64,000 nucleotides of DNA from JSC-12 sp033764965 (GCA_033764965.1 JANRIN010000154.1:1-64000); one strand, 5' to 3'. Shown: positions 15,038 through 24,433, numbered from the stretch's first letter. The notes: a model not told the origin generated them from the letters alone. Numbers and translations are program-made.

Positions 15038-17659
15038 ATGCAACCTACGAATCCTAACCAATTTACTGAAAAGGCTTACCAGGCGATTGCCCAAGCAGCA
15101 GACATCGCCAAGCAGGCACAGAACCAACAAATTGAATCAGAGCACCTGATGAAAGCGCTGTTAGAGCAGGACGGACTTGCCAGCAGTGTGTTCAAGAAGT
15201 TGGATGTGAATGTGCAGCAGTTGCGCGATCGTACCGACGAATTTATCCAGAAGCAGCCCAAGGTTTCTGGAGCCGGAAGTAACGTCTATTTAGGACGCAG
15301 CCTGGATACCTTGCTGGATCGCTCTGAGAATTATCGGAAGCAGTTTGGGGATGATTTCATTTCCGTTGAGCATATGCTGCTGGGCTACGCAAAGGACGAT
15401 CACTTTGGCAAAGCATTGTTCAATGAATTTAGACTAGATGAGAACAAGCTCAAGACCGCAATTGAACAGATTCGAGGCAGTCAAAAAGTGACGGATCAAA
15501 ACCCTGAAGGCAAGTACGAATCTCTGGAAAAATATGGACGCGACTTAACTCAGTTCGCCCGTGAAGGCAAGCTCGACCCGGTGATTGGGCGGGATGATGA
15601 AATTCGCCGCACGATCCAGATCCTCTCGCGCCGCACGAAGAATAATCCGGTGTTGATTGGAGAACCGGGCGTGGGGAAAACCGCGATCGCCGAAGGACTC
15701 GCCCAACGCATTGTCACAGGAGACGTACCGGAATCACTCAAAGACCGCAAGCTAATTGCCTTAGACATGGGTGCCCTGATTGCCGGAGCCAAGTATCGGG
15801 GGGAATTTGAGGAGCGACTGAAAGCTGTCCTCAAGGAAGTCACCGAGTCTCAAGGCACGATCATTCTGTTTATTGACGAAATTCATACAGTCGTTGGTGC
15901 CGGAGCAACCCAGGGCGCAATGGATGCGGGTAATTTGCTGAAGCCGATGCTGGCACGGGGCGAACTGCGTTGTATCGGTGCCACGACGCTGGATGAATAT
16001 CGCAAGTACATTGAAAAAGACGCGGCTTTGGAGCGGCGTTTCCAACAGGTTTATATCGACCAGCCTACGGTGGAAGATACGATTTCCATCCTGCGCGGAC
16101 TGCGGGAACGCTACGAAGTGCATCATGGGGTGAAAATTGCTGATGCGGCTCTGGTTGCTGCTGCCATGCTTTCCACCCGCTACATTTCCGATCGCTTCCT
16201 GCCCGATAAGGCGATCGACCTGGTGGACGAAGCTGCCGCCAAACTGAAGATGGAAATTACTTCTAAACCAGAGGAGTTGGATGAGGTCGATCGCAAGATC
16301 CTGCAACTGGAGATGGAAAAGCTGTCGTTGCAGAAGGAAACGGATAACGCTTCCCGCGATCGCCTGGAAAAACTGGAAAAAGAACTGGCAGACTTGAAGG
16401 AAGAGCAATCCACCTTGAACGGTCAATGGCAGGCAGAAAAGGACAAAATCACCAAAATCCAAACTCTTAAAGAAGAAATTGAAGCCGTCAATCTAGAAAT
16501 TCAACAAGCCGAGCGAGATTATGACCTGAACCGCGCCGCCGAGTTGAAGTACGGCAAGTTGACTGATTTGAATCGCCAGTTGAAAGAAGCCGAGCAACTG
16601 CTGGCAGAAGCTCAAACTAGCGGCAAATCCCTATTGCGGGAAGAGGTCACGGAATCGGACATTGCCGAAATCATTTCCAAGTGGACAGGCATCCCCATCA
16701 GCAAACTGGTGGAATCGGAGATGCAAAAACTGCTGCACTTGGAAGATGAGTTGCACAAGCGCGTCATCGGGCAGGATGAAGCGGTGACTGCAGTGGCAGA
16801 TGCCATCCAGCGATCGCGGGCAGGCTTGGCAGATCCCAACCGTCCCGTTGCCAGCTTTATCTTCCTGGGTCCGACGGGTGTGGGTAAAACTGAACTGGCA
16901 AAAGCCCTTGCGGCTTACCTCTTCGACACAGAAGAAGCAATGGTGCGAATTGATATGTCTGAATATATGGAGAAACACGCGGTTTCTCGCCTGATCGGTG
17001 CTCCTCCCGGATATGTGGGCTATGACGAAGGTGGACAGTTGACGGAAGCCATTCGTCGCCGTCCCTATGCCGTCATTTTGTTTGACGAAATTGAGAAAGC
17101 CCATCCGGATGTGTTCAACATCTTTCTGCAAATCCTGGATGATGGGCGCGTCACCGATGCTCAAGGTCATACGGTAGACTTCAAAAACACCATCATCATC
17201 ATGACCAGCAACATTGGTTCCCAATTCATTCTCGACGTGGCAGGCGATGATTCCCAGTACGAAGAGATGCGGAGCCGCGTCGTTGAGGCAATGCGCGTTC
17301 AATTCCGCCCGGAATTCCTCAACCGCGTCGATGAGTTCATCATCTTCCACGGACTGCAAAAGAGCGAACTTCGCAACATCGTCAAACTGCAAACGCTGCG
17401 ACTGGAACAACGGTTAGCCGATCGCAAGATGGCACTGAAACTCACCGATGCCGCGATCGACTTCCTTGCCGAAGTGGGCTATGACCCCGTTTATGGTGCC
17501 CGTCCGCTGAAACGGGCGATTCAACGCGAATTGGAAACCGCGATCGCGAAAGCCATCCTGCGCGGCGAATTCCAAAACGGCGACACGATCTTCGTGGATG
17601 TGGGCGAAAACGAACGCCTCGTGTTCAAACGCCTCCCATCGGAGGTACTGACAACCTAG
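15038..17659 (+). CDS. clpB: ClpB disaggregase (Hsp100 AAA+ chaperone)
   Basis: ATP-driven hexameric disaggregase that pulls proteins from aggregates together with DnaK. All 873 residues are present. Order: N-terminal Clp repeat domain (about 1-145); first AAA+ module with Walker A GEPGVGKT near residue 207 and Walker B ILFIDEIHT; coiled-coil middle domain (about 405-535, rich in Lys/Glu/Leu heptads) which separates ClpB from ClpA/C; second AAA+ module with GPTGVGKT near 611 and VILFDEIEKAH; C-terminal ClpB D2-small domain. No ClpP-binding IGL/F loop is seen, in keeping with a chaperone. The following hicB-like gene begins 12 nt downstream. Confidence 0.97.
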   Translation: MQPTNPNQFTEKAYQAIAQAADIAKQAQNQQIESEHLMKALLEQDGLASSVFKKLDVNVQQLRDRTDEFIQKQPKVSGAGSNVYLGRSLDTLLDRSENYRKQFGDDFISVEHMLLGYAKDDHFGKALFNEFRLDENKLKTAIEQIRGSQKVTDQNPEGKYESLEKYGRDLTQFAREGKLDPVIGRDDEIRRTIQILSRRTKNNPVLIGEPGVGKTAIAEGLAQRIVTGDVPESLKDRKLIALDMGALIAGAKYRGEFEERLKAVLKEVTESQGTIILFIDEIHTVVGAGATQGAMDAGNLLKPMLARGELRCIGATTLDEYRKYIEKDAALERRFQQVYIDQPTVEDTISILRGLRERYEVHHGVKIADAALVAAAMLSTRYISDRFLPDKAIDLVDEAAAKLKMEITSKPEELDEVDRKILQLEMEKLSLQKETDNASRDRLEKLEKELADLKEEQSTLNGQWQAEKDKITKIQTLKEEIEAVNLEIQQAERDYDLNRAAELKYGKLTDLNRQLKEAEQLLAEAQTSGKSLLREEVTESDIAEIISKWTGIPISKLVESEMQKLLHLEDELHKRVIGQDEAVTAVADAIQRSRAGLADPNRPVASFIFLGPTGVGKTELAKALAAYLFDTEEAMVRIDMSEYMEKHAVSRLIGAPPGYVGYDEGGQLTEAIRRRPYAVILFDEIEKAHPDVFNIFLQILDDGRVTDAQGHTVDFKNTIIIMTSNIGSQFILDVAGDDSQYEEMRSRVVEAMRVQFRPEFLNRVDEFIIFHGLQKSELRNIVKLQTLRLEQRLADRKMALKLTDAAIDFLAEVGYDPVYGARPLKRAIQRELETAIAKAILRGEFQNGDTIFVDVGENERLVFKRLPSEVLTT

Positions 17660-17671
17660 AGGACTGGCAGA

Positions 17672-17914
17672 ATGACTCAGCAGACGACGGAGAAGCTTGA
17701 ATCATTGGCAGATTACCTGAAACTAAACTATCCCATCACCCTCTATCCCGAACCTGATGGTGGCTATACTGTCATGATCAAAGACCTTCCTGGCTGCATC
17801 TCTCAAGGCGACACCTTAGAAGAATCGATGCAAAATATTCAGGATGCAAAAGAAGCTTGGCTGGAAACAGCTCTAGACTGCAATGATGAAATTCCTTTAC
17901 CTTCATCTAAATAA
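17672..17914 (+). CDS. HicB-like antitoxin fold protein without an adjacent HicA
   Basis: 80 residues. YPITLYPEPDGGYTVMIKDLPGCISQGDTLEESMQNIQDAKEAWLETAL is the HicB partial RNase H fold; the Gly-rich turn and DLPGC motif are intact. No DNA-binding tail follows and no HicA-like dsRBD protein lies next to it. Instead a small ribbon-helix-helix-like gene starts 21 nt later. Compare the full HicA-HicB pair at 30642-31149, whose HicB is clearly related. It may be an orphan antitoxin or part of a different pair. Confidence 0.8.
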   Translation: MTQQTTEKLESLADYLKLNYPITLYPEPDGGYTVMIKDLPGCISQGDTLEESMQNIQDAKEAWLETALDCNDEIPLPSSK

Positions 17915-17935
17915 TTGCGACTGAGTAGAAGTTAT

Positions 17936-18247
17936 ATGAGCAATCTTAATGACTCGTTTGAGATGAAAGAAGATTTGGCACTGAAGGTTCGCCCACGCGA
18001 GACGGAAACCGTTTCAATCCAAATTCCGCAAGACACATTAAAATCGCTCAAGAAAGTGGCAGCCCAGCAAGATATGTCTGTTGAGGCATTGCTGAAGTTT
18101 TATGTTGGAAAATGTCTACGTCAGGATTTGAGCCAATGGTTCGCGAATCAAGTGCTTGATGCCACCGCAAAGGTTTTGGCTCGATATCATCACTCGGAAG
18201 ATGAAGTTGCTCAAATTTTGCAAGAAATTTGCTCAGTAGCTCAGTAG
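17936..18247 (+). CDS. Ribbon-helix-helix-like small protein, partner of the orphan HicB
   Basis: 103 residues. ETVSIQIPQDTLKSLKKVAAQQDMSVEALLKFYVGKCLRQDL reads as a strand followed by two helices, the ribbon-helix-helix pattern of CopG/Arc-type antitoxins. The second half (SQWFANQVLDATAKVLARYHHSEDEVAQILQEI) is helical and may bind a partner. The ORF opens at TTG 17915; ATG 17936 is chosen as it starts a better-conserved segment. Probably cotranscribed with the HicB-like gene. It is not similar to HicA. Confidence 0.55.
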   Translation: MSNLNDSFEMKEDLALKVRPRETETVSIQIPQDTLKSLKKVAAQQDMSVEALLKFYVGKCLRQDLSQWFANQVLDATAKVLARYHHSEDEVAQILQEICSVAQ

Positions 18248-18693
18248 CGATCGCCCCTTCTCGTTGCCTGAAGCACGATCTCCTCCCACGCAATTCAATG
18301 GGCGATCGTGGTCAAGTTGATTGAACTGATACTAAAAAGCTTTTGGTGAGCGTGCCCGCTCATGCACAAGATTTCAGGAAATTCATTTAAATAGACTAAC
18401 ATCCCTTCTTCCAGCCTGCTGAAGCAGTCTTTTGCGCTCAACCCGTACTTCAGTTGTGGGCGGGCGACGGAGAGAATCTTTTGGGGAAATCTCCTAAGTT
18501 ATTCTGACTCTCTTCATAAGAGCATCCCATATAAAGTCCACGTCATTTGATTTGCTAATTGCTTCCATTAAAGAGTAAAAAAATTAGCCGTCAGAAAGCT
18601 GCGACTTAAAACATTAAAAAAACCTATTAAAAGTGGTTTATTTTACGTGGTATCTCTGCTGCCAATTTTTGATTAATCTTGTAAGGCATTTCT
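18248..18693. other. Gene-free stretch of 446 bases
   Basis: No gene or tRNA found. The first 60 bases hold GCGATCGCC and a complementary GGGCGATCG that may fold as a weak terminator for the small operon upstream. From 18540 the sequence is AT-rich with poly-A tracts and likely carries the trmL promoter. Confidence 0.4.
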
Positions 18694-19164
18694 ATGGTTA
18701 AAGTCGTCCTGATCCATCCCCAGATTCCTCCCAACACAGGAAATATTGCTAGAACCTGTGCAGCAACGGCAACTGAACTACATTTAGTGGGTCCTTTAGG
18801 GTTCGAGATTAGCGATCGCTACCTGAAAAGGGCTGGGTTGGATTACTGGCATCTGGTTAACCTACGCTACCACCCCTCTATTGAAGCCTTTCATACCTTT
18901 TCTCAGCAGCAAGAAGGGCGCTGGATTGGCTTCAGCGTTAGAGGAAAATATAGTTATATAGAGTTTCAGTTTGAGTCACAGGACTGGCTATTGTTTGGTA
19001 GCGAAACAGTTGGGCTGTCTCAAGAGGTGTTGACAAGCTGTGCTGAAACCGTTCATATCCCGATGGTTGAGACGGGTGTTCGCAGTCTTAATCTTTCGGT
19101 CAGCGTGGGGGTTGGATTGTTTGAGGCTCGTCGGCAACTGGGATTGATGAGCTTGAAAACATGA
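18694..19164 (+). CDS. trmL: tRNA (cytidine/uridine-34 2'-O)-methyltransferase TrmL
   Basis: SPOUT-class enzyme that 2'-O-methylates the wobble base of tRNA-Leu with AdoMet; acts as a dimer. 156 residues, normal for TrmL/YibK. Motif 1 is HPQIPPNTGNIARTCAATATELHLVGPLGF; motif 2 is LLFGSETVGLSQEVL; motif 3 is IPMVETGVRSLNLSVSVGVGLFEARRQ, which forms the trefoil knot and AdoMet pocket. It has no N-terminal RNA-binding extension, as expected for TrmL. Stands alone, followed by a hairpin. Confidence 0.93.
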   Translation: MVKVVLIHPQIPPNTGNIARTCAATATELHLVGPLGFEISDRYLKRAGLDYWHLVNLRYHPSIEAFHTFSQQQEGRWIGFSVRGKYSYIEFQFESQDWLLFGSETVGLSQEVLTSCAETVHIPMVETGVRSLNLSVSVGVGLFEARRQLGLMSLKT

Positions 19165-19220
19165 CCACTGAGTGCTTGCAAGGTTTTTCCGAAGTCTCTA
19201 GCTCTGTCTGGTTTGCCGCA

Positions 19221-19262
19221 AGATGTAGTGCGATCGTTCAAGTTCACGATCGCACTACATCT
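19221..19262 (+). terminator. Long HIP1-containing hairpin after trmL
   Basis: Perfect 17-bp stem, AGATGTAGTGCGATCGT (19221-19237) and its complement (19246-19262), loop of 8 nt. It lies 56 nt after the trmL stop. There is no T-run, so it may be a processing or blocking hairpin rather than a classical terminator. Confidence 0.55.
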
Positions 19263-19996
19263 GCATATATCCATCTATATATAGAGTCGAGGATAGATCC
19301 GAAAAACCGAAAATTATACATCCAATAAATTTTTGAAGACTTCTGAAGGCTAAGGCAAAACCCAGCAACAGCTACCCATGTTTAGTTTTTTTTGAAAGTC
19401 TAGTACGTTACCAATTTGGAAAGCTTTGATAAAAATTTTCTATAAGGTAAGCAATCATACTCAGACTTCTGGGGGAGTAAGAACTGAATGCTCGATCGCC
19501 GCAGCAAACTCTTACCAACTGCCTGTTTCATCTCCATCCTGGAAGAATTTAAAGGTTTTTATCAGACTTTGCCGAACGATCGACTTTGTGATATCGTGCT
19601 TGCTCTTAAGAGATGCAATTACCTCGTTTTGTGGTGAAATTGTTGAGGAATGTTGACTTAGGTCATCACGTTTTGTTCTAGGGGTGGCAACTTTGATTTT
19701 AATTTCGTCTCAAAGAAACGCTTGGAACTATTGTTGGATCACCGATCCAGCGATCGTTTCTACTTCTTTGGAATTAAGACAAAATGTTTCCTTGGACACA
19801 ATCTACTGGTTTACACTGGGTTTCTGGCATTTGCTAGAACCCTTGCAACAGAGCGTTTTCCAACCACTTGCAAACGTTTTTTTGAGTGTAAACTTGTCTA
19901 AATTGAAAAAGCGGGGTAATCTTGCCTAAGTGTAATTTCCGTTTGTGATTTGGATCTCTTTCGAATGTGATTTGTGTCATCGACGGAGTTTTACAA
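19263..19996 (+). other. Long leader of the LysM/M23 gene
   Basis: About 730 bases without a supported gene. A nested hairpin lies at about 19713-19775: AGAAACG pairs with CGTTTCT around an inner TGGATC/GATCCA. I looked for a c-di-AMP (ydaO) riboswitch, known before cell-wall genes, and did not find its conserved GGGGTGAATC-type elements. The RBS CGGAG is 8 nt before the ATG at 19997. Confidence 0.4.
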
Positions 19997-22063
19997 ATGG
20001 CTAAAGGACAGTTAAGCGCTGGAAGTTTAGGAGGTCGTTTGTTGAGACGAACAATTCCACAGAAGGGTCAGTCTGTTCCTTCCCGTATTAGTGAGCACGA
20101 TGCTATGGCAACTCAAGAAAAGCAGGCTTTATCGGAGGGCAATCGTCGAGTTCGCACTTCGGCAGCGATGTTAGGGCTGGCAGTGTCAGTTGGCGCTTAC
20201 GGCTTACCGTTACCCCACCAGGGGGATCAGGCAGTCGCAGCGGAACCCAACTCGGCAGATGCCACCGCTTCAAATACGACGACTTCGTTTGAAACCGCTG
20301 CTGTTCACTCCGTTGACGAAGTTACAGGATCTTCGTCTTCCCCTGAATCATCTTCCCTCCCGATTCAGCATACGGTTCAAGAAGGGCAGACACTTTGGGA
20401 TGTAGCTCGCTTCTATGGCACCGATGCTTCCATCCTGGCATCGGCAAACAAGTTATCTCTGAACTCTGTTTTAAGAGTTGGGCAGGTTTTGATAGTTCCA
20501 GTTGATAGTCGAATCGCGCAGGCTGTTGATAGCGTCGCCTCTTCAGCATCTCCTGGTTACTACGGTCCTGTTTCGACCCTGGTTTCGCCTTCACAAGCTG
20601 TTGCGTCTTCTGCTCAGGTTGATGGTCAACTCAAGTCCAATCAAAACCAAGCCGTTGAGGCACTGAAGCAGAAGCGGGAAAGCCTTCGTTCCAGTTTAGC
20701 TAAACTGAATCATCCTACTTCTCAGCCCTCTCCTGTCGTCGCTGGGAATCTTCCCACTCAGTCAGAGACTAAGATTGCATCGATCGCATCGATTTCTCCT
20801 TCATCCCAGGCTGAAGTTCCTCAGACTCAGGCTGGCTCGGCAACTGCAACTGACCAAAAAGTTGCGTTTCAAACTCCGACTCAGTTTCCTGGTGCAAACG
20901 TTAACGCTATTGGAACCGTTGGTCATCGAGTTGCTCCGGGCGATACCTTAAGCTCGATCGCCCGTGCCAATGGAGTTCCTGTCAAGAAGCTGCTGGAAGC
21001 AAACCAAATTAGTGATCCGAACTATATTTTTGTGGGTCAAACCATCATCATTCCAGGTCAGCAAGCAAACCTTCCACGAGATAAGTTCGATGGAGCGATC
21101 GCGGTTGCTCCAAGTTCCACGGTTACGGATGTGTCTGATTCCGTGGCGTCTGTTGCCGCTCCAGTTCCATCTTCCGCTGTGTCAGCCAACAGGTCAGAAT
21201 TGGCAGCGGCAACAACCTTTACAGGCAATCCTCAGTCTGTTGAGGCGGAGGATTCCAATTCAAACCTGTTACGGTACAATCACGTCGAAAACCTTAAGCT
21301 TGAAATTGATCGACTACGGGAGAGGTATAAGTCTGATTCTGGGCGCTCCCAAGTTTCTGTTCGCCCTGAGACGAAGGTTGCAGTTTCTACCCCTAGGGTG
21401 AGTACTCCTCCCGCTGCAATCTCTGAGCCTGTGAACCCTGAGTTCAACCCACAGCGTTACTCTGCTCGGCTCCAGGAAATTCGCGATCGCATCCGTCCCG
21501 CAAGCACTCGCGCTCAGGCTGTAGCTCCTGTCTCTGCCCAGAATACGCAGGTTGTTGCGGCGGCTCCCCTTGGGTCTGAGAGTTACGATCCAATCCAGTC
21601 TCGTTTGGGTCGAACAGTCTCTCCAGAACTCCCTTCCTTGGGGACGGGCAGTGAGTTTCTACCCAGTGTTCCTGGACAAATGAACGGGTTTATCTGGCCC
21701 ACCAAAGGTGTCCTAACTTCGGGCTATGGCTGGCGCTGGGGACGAATGCACAAGGGGATTGATATTGCCGGACCGATCGGTACCCCGATTGTTGCAGCGG
21801 CTGACGGGCGCATAACCTATGCGGGATGGAATTCGGGTGGCTACGGCTACCTTGTGGAGATCCAACATGAGGACGGAAGCTTAACCCTTTATGCCCACAA
21901 CAACCGCATCCTGGTTCAAGTGGGGCAAGAGGTGGCTCAGGGGCAGCAGATTGCAGAGATGGGTAGTACTGGCTACAGTACTGGTCCTCACTTGCACTTT
22001 GAAGTCCATCCGACTGGTAAGGGTGCCGTAAACCCAATGCCCTTCCTTCAAGCACGAGGATAA
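19997..22063 (+). CDS. LysM and M23 (LytM) peptidoglycan endopeptidase
   Basis: Cell-wall hydrolase or divisome-type activator, 688 residues. A hydrophobic segment (MLGLAVSVGAYGLPL, about 48-62) probably exports or anchors it. LysM 1 is HTVQEGQTLWDVARFYGTD...VLIVPVD; LysM 2 is HRVAPGDTLSSIARANGVP...TIIIPGQ; a long Ser/Ala/Val/Gln-rich linker follows. The C-terminal M23 domain has SGYGWRWGRMHKGIDIAGP (zinc His and Asp), LYAHNNRI and GPHLHFEV (catalytic and zinc His), so it should be an active Zn endopeptidase. ATG 19997 is chosen over a GTG at 19967 on the strength of its RBS. Confidence 0.9.
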   Translation: MAKGQLSAGSLGGRLLRRTIPQKGQSVPSRISEHDAMATQEKQALSEGNRRVRTSAAMLGLAVSVGAYGLPLPHQGDQAVAAEPNSADATASNTTTSFETAAVHSVDEVTGSSSSPESSSLPIQHTVQEGQTLWDVARFYGTDASILASANKLSLNSVLRVGQVLIVPVDSRIAQAVDSVASSASPGYYGPVSTLVSPSQAVASSAQVDGQLKSNQNQAVEALKQKRESLRSSLAKLNHPTSQPSPVVAGNLPTQSETKIASIASISPSSQAEVPQTQAGSATATDQKVAFQTPTQFPGANVNAIGTVGHRVAPGDTLSSIARANGVPVKKLLEANQISDPNYIFVGQTIIIPGQQANLPRDKFDGAIAVAPSSTVTDVSDSVASVAAPVPSSAVSANRSELAAATTFTGNPQSVEAEDSNSNLLRYNHVENLKLEIDRLRERYKSDSGRSQVSVRPETKVAVSTPRVSTPPAAISEPVNPEFNPQRYSARLQEIRDRIRPASTRAQAVAPVSAQNTQVVAAAPLGSESYDPIQSRLGRTVSPELPSLGTGSEFLPSVPGQMNGFIWPTKGVLTSGYGWRWGRMHKGIDIAGPIGTPIVAAADGRITYAGWNSGGYGYLVEIQHEDGSLTLYAHNNRILVQVGQEVAQGQQIAEMGSTGYSTGPHLHFEVHPTGKGAVNPMPFLQARG

Positions 22064-22087
22064 ATTCATTTCTAGGTCAGTTTCTGA

Positions 22088-22109
22088 GGGGCTTGAAGCC
22101 CCTTTTTTT
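22088..22109 (+). terminator. Rho-independent terminator of the M23 gene
   Basis: GGGGCTTGAAGCCCC followed by seven T residues, 25 nt after the stop codon. Confidence 0.85.
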
Positions 22110-22191
22110 ATGTCCCCTTTCCGTACTTCTGTGGCTACACAGAAGGGGTTGAGATGTTCGATAATAGAATGCTGCCAATTGGAAGGATTTC

Positions 22192-23265
22192 ATGACCACG
22201 TCTCCATCATTTGACCCGTCTGAAGCGCTTCGTGTAGACATTAATCGGTTGCTCGATCGTGCCCCCAGTCTGAAGCATGGAGAGTTAATTCAATTGGCAC
22301 TGGCAACCCTGGTACGAATGTCGGAAGATGAAATCGATCGTTTAGATTGGAAAATTCTCAACGCTTCACTGCAAGATATGGAGCGTGCCTTTCGGGCGTT
22401 CTATCCTTACCGTCATGTGCGAAAAATTTCGATTTTTGGCTCGGCTCGAATTGCTCCGAACACCCCAGAGTATCAAATGGCAGTTGAGTTTGCTCAACGC
22501 ATTACCGAACTTGGGTTTATGGTGATTACGGGAGCCGGACCGGGGATCATGCGTGCCGGGAACGAAGGCGCAGGACGAGAAAAATCTTTTGGCTTAAACA
22601 TCCAACTTGCCTTTGAAGAAGGGGCGAATGAATTTATTGAGGGCGATCGCAAACTCATTCCCTTCAAGTATTTCTTCACTCGCAAACTATTTTTCTTGCG
22701 AGAAAGTGATGCCCTAGCGCTCTTTCCTGGGGGGTTTGGCACGCTAGATGAAGCTTTCGAGTGTCTTACTTTGAGCCAAACTGGTAAGTCTGCTCCCATG
22801 CCGCTGGTTTTGATTGATTGTCCTGGTGGGCATTATTGGCACGATTGGTTAGAACACGTCGAAAAACAGCTTCTAAAGCGGGGATTGATCAGCCCCAACG
22901 ATTCCAGCTTGTTCACGATTACAGATCAACTGGACGAAGCCTGTGATACGATCGCCCAATTTTACCGAGTGTTTCACTCCTGCCGTTACATTGGCAATCG
23001 TCTGGTGATTCGCCTGAATACCGATATTTCTGAGGCAGCAGTCGAAGAACTCAACCGCGACTTTGGGGACATTCTGTTGAAGGGGCGGATTGAAAAAAGC
23101 CATGCGTTACCTCAAGAGGCACAAGATATGGCGATCGGTAAATCTCGCTTGCTGCTGCACTTTAATCAGCGCGACTTGGGGCGCTTGTATCAAATGATTG
23201 GGGCAATTAACCGCTTAGGGACTCAACAACAACCCGAAGACTCTCAGCATCCAGAACGGAAGTGA
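22192..23265 (+). CDS. LOG-family nucleotide 5'-monophosphate phosphoribohydrolase (TIGR00730)
   Basis: Rossmann-fold enzyme family that cleaves the N-glycosidic bond of nucleoside monophosphates; plant members release cytokinin, bacterial PpnN members recycle purines. 357 residues, longer than the small LOG proteins. The core begins ISIFGSARI near residue 84; VITGAGPGIMRAGNEGAG is the phosphate loop; ALALFPGGFGTLDEAFE holds the signature PGGxGTxxE. A distinct C-terminal part (about 255-345) follows. Whether cytokinin or housekeeping nucleotides are the substrate cannot be read. 6S RNA lies directly downstream on the same strand. Confidence 0.85.
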   Translation: MTTSPSFDPSEALRVDINRLLDRAPSLKHGELIQLALATLVRMSEDEIDRLDWKILNASLQDMERAFRAFYPYRHVRKISIFGSARIAPNTPEYQMAVEFAQRITELGFMVITGAGPGIMRAGNEGAGREKSFGLNIQLAFEEGANEFIEGDRKLIPFKYFFTRKLFFLRESDALALFPGGFGTLDEAFECLTLSQTGKSAPMPLVLIDCPGGHYWHDWLEHVEKQLLKRGLISPNDSSLFTITDQLDEACDTIAQFYRVFHSCRYIGNRLVIRLNTDISEAAVEELNRDFGDILLKGRIEKSHALPQEAQDMAIGKSRLLLHFNQRDLGRLYQMIGAINRLGTQQQPEDSQHPERK

Positions 23266-23310
23266 GGAAATCTGTTTACCAGGTGACTCCCCAGTTAGCC
23301 AAGCACTCGC

Positions 23311-23316
23311 TAATAT
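23311..23316 (+). promoter_or_regulatory. -10 element of 6S RNA
   Basis: TAATAT, followed about 5 nt later by the first bases of the 6S closing stem. No good -35 box is visible at 17 nt upstream. Confidence 0.5.
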
Positions 23317-23320
23317 GGAT

Positions 23321-23512
23321 AAAGGTTCTACTACGGCGTTGGTGACTGCCAATAATGTTTTATGATCTATGCTGTTTGAATAAGGGAACTATACAAGACT
23401 GGTGGCAGTAGACCGGGCGTGTACCCGGAAACTTTAAACCAGCACGATGGTGCCCACCTGGACTCGCTCCAGGTCAAAAACTGAGGTAAGACGGCGCTGT
23501 GGTGAACTTTTT
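23321..23512 (+). ncRNA. ssaA: 6S RNA
   Basis: Global regulator RNA that mimics an open promoter and sequesters RNA polymerase; called ssaA in cyanobacteria, ssrS elsewhere. The ends form a closing stem: 23321-23328 with 23504-23511 (8 bp) and, past one bulge, 23330-23341 with 23492-23503 (12 bp with G-U pairs). Inside are CTGGT/ACCAG (23399-23403, 23438-23442) enclosing CCGGG/CCCGG (23413-23417, 23424-23428), and ACCTGGA/TCCAGGT (23456-23462, 23468-23474), separated by a large unpaired bubble. The 3' half follows E. coli 6S element by element, including a CCGGAAACTTTAAACC-like loop side and GACGGCGCTG near the 3' end. About 192 nt, the usual length. Exact ends are inferred. Confidence 0.85.
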
Positions 23513-23521
23513 AGCTTTTGG

Positions 23522-23554
23522 AAAGCCCTCTAGTCTGGCGACTGGGGGGCTTTT
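23522..23554 (+). terminator. Terminator between 6S RNA and the convergent hydrolase gene
   Basis: AAAGCCCTCTAG (23522-23533) pairs with CTGGGGGGCTTT (23542-23553) over 12 bp, two of them G-T, followed by TTTT on the plus strand. The stem spans the stop codon of the minus-strand gene. Confidence 0.6.
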
Positions 23555-24285
23555 AATGTAGTCTGAAACAATCGTTTAACCTGTTCCCAGGCGTGCGCGG
23601 CAGCGGCTGGATTATAGTCTGCCCTTTGATTACAGAAGAAGCCATGCCCAGCCTCATAGCGAAACACTTTGTGGGAAATGGCACATTTCTCCAATTCGAC
23701 CTCAATTTGCTCAGTTTGCTCAATTGGGATTAAGGGATCTTGAGTGCCAAAGAAAGCGTATAAGGTTCCTTTAATTTGAGAAGTGCGAGTAATGGTAGGG
23801 GCACTACCACCACCAGGTGTCATTGTTGCAATCCCAGCGCCATAGAAGGATGCGGTTGCGGTTATGTCTGGAAGAGTTGCTGCCAGGTAAGCAACGTGCC
23901 CACCGAAGCAAAAGCCGATCGCACCGAACTTGGCACTGTCAACGTAGGGCTTGGTTTTCAAGTAGTTGATGGCAGTTTGCACATCACTCAACAACTGGTC
24001 AGCCGTAGTCTGGTTTTTATGCTTGCGTCCGAGAATCATATCTGCTTCGGTGTAGCCCACTTCAAAACCGGGAGCCGTGCGCTGGAAGATGGCAGGCGCG
24101 ATCGCCACATAGCCTTCTCTGGCAATACGCTCCGTCACATCCCGAATATGGGAATTGACCCCAAAAATTTCTTGGATTACCACAATTCCAGGGAAAGACC
24201 CATCGCCAATCGGTTCTGCTAGGTACACATCAATCTGTAAATCGCCATTGTGAAGTTTGACCCAACGCGCTTGAATCTCAGCCAT
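23530..24285 (-). CDS. Dienelactone hydrolase family protein
   Basis: Alpha/beta hydrolase, 251 residues, cytosolic. The nucleophile elbow is GAIGFCFGGH, with Cys in place of Ser as in dienelactone hydrolase (near residue 123); the acid is Asp in FFGTQDPLIP and the base His in YEAGHGFFCN. VIQEIFGVNSHIRDVTERIAREGYVAIAP is the family N-terminal signature and supplies the oxyanion region. In cyanobacteria these proteins are common; carboxymethylenebutenolide is the textbook substrate but the real one here is unknown. Monocistronic. Confidence 0.88.
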   Translation of the reverse strand: MAEIQARWVKLHNGDLQIDVYLAEPIGDGSFPGIVVIQEIFGVNSHIRDVTERIAREGYVAIAPAIFQRTAPGFEVGYTEADMILGRKHKNQTTADQLLSDVQTAINYLKTKPYVDSAKFGAIGFCFGGHVAYLAATLPDITATASFYGAGIATMTPGGGSAPTITRTSQIKGTLYAFFGTQDPLIPIEQTEQIEVELEKCAISHKVFRYEAGHGFFCNQRADYNPAAAAHAWEQVKRLFQTTLKAPQSPD

Positions 24286-24433
24286 TAGTTTTCCCCGAAA
24301 TCTCCCTGTTCAAATTCTAGAGGTATTCCGGGAAGCGCTTCACAAAACTGCTGCCTGACTTGAATAGTAATTCGCTCAACTGCGATTTAGTAAAGAACGC
24401 GGCAAGCTAATCCAGTGACCCAAACAGGAATTT

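Noticed and set aside
16631..17410. 259-codon minus-strand ORF opposite clpB
   Set aside because: Antisense shadow of the second AAA+ module.
19263..19996. c-di-AMP (ydaO) riboswitch upstream of the M23 peptidase
   Set aside because: The conserved GGGGTGAATC and CCGAATCCGTCAGCTAACCTC-like parts are absent; only an ordinary hairpin is visible.
23341..23372. Second promoter (TTGGTG-16 nt-TATGAT) inside the 6S region
   Set aside because: It would start the RNA inside the closing stem and remove the 5' arm; the TAATAT box at 23311 agrees better with the 192-nt structure.
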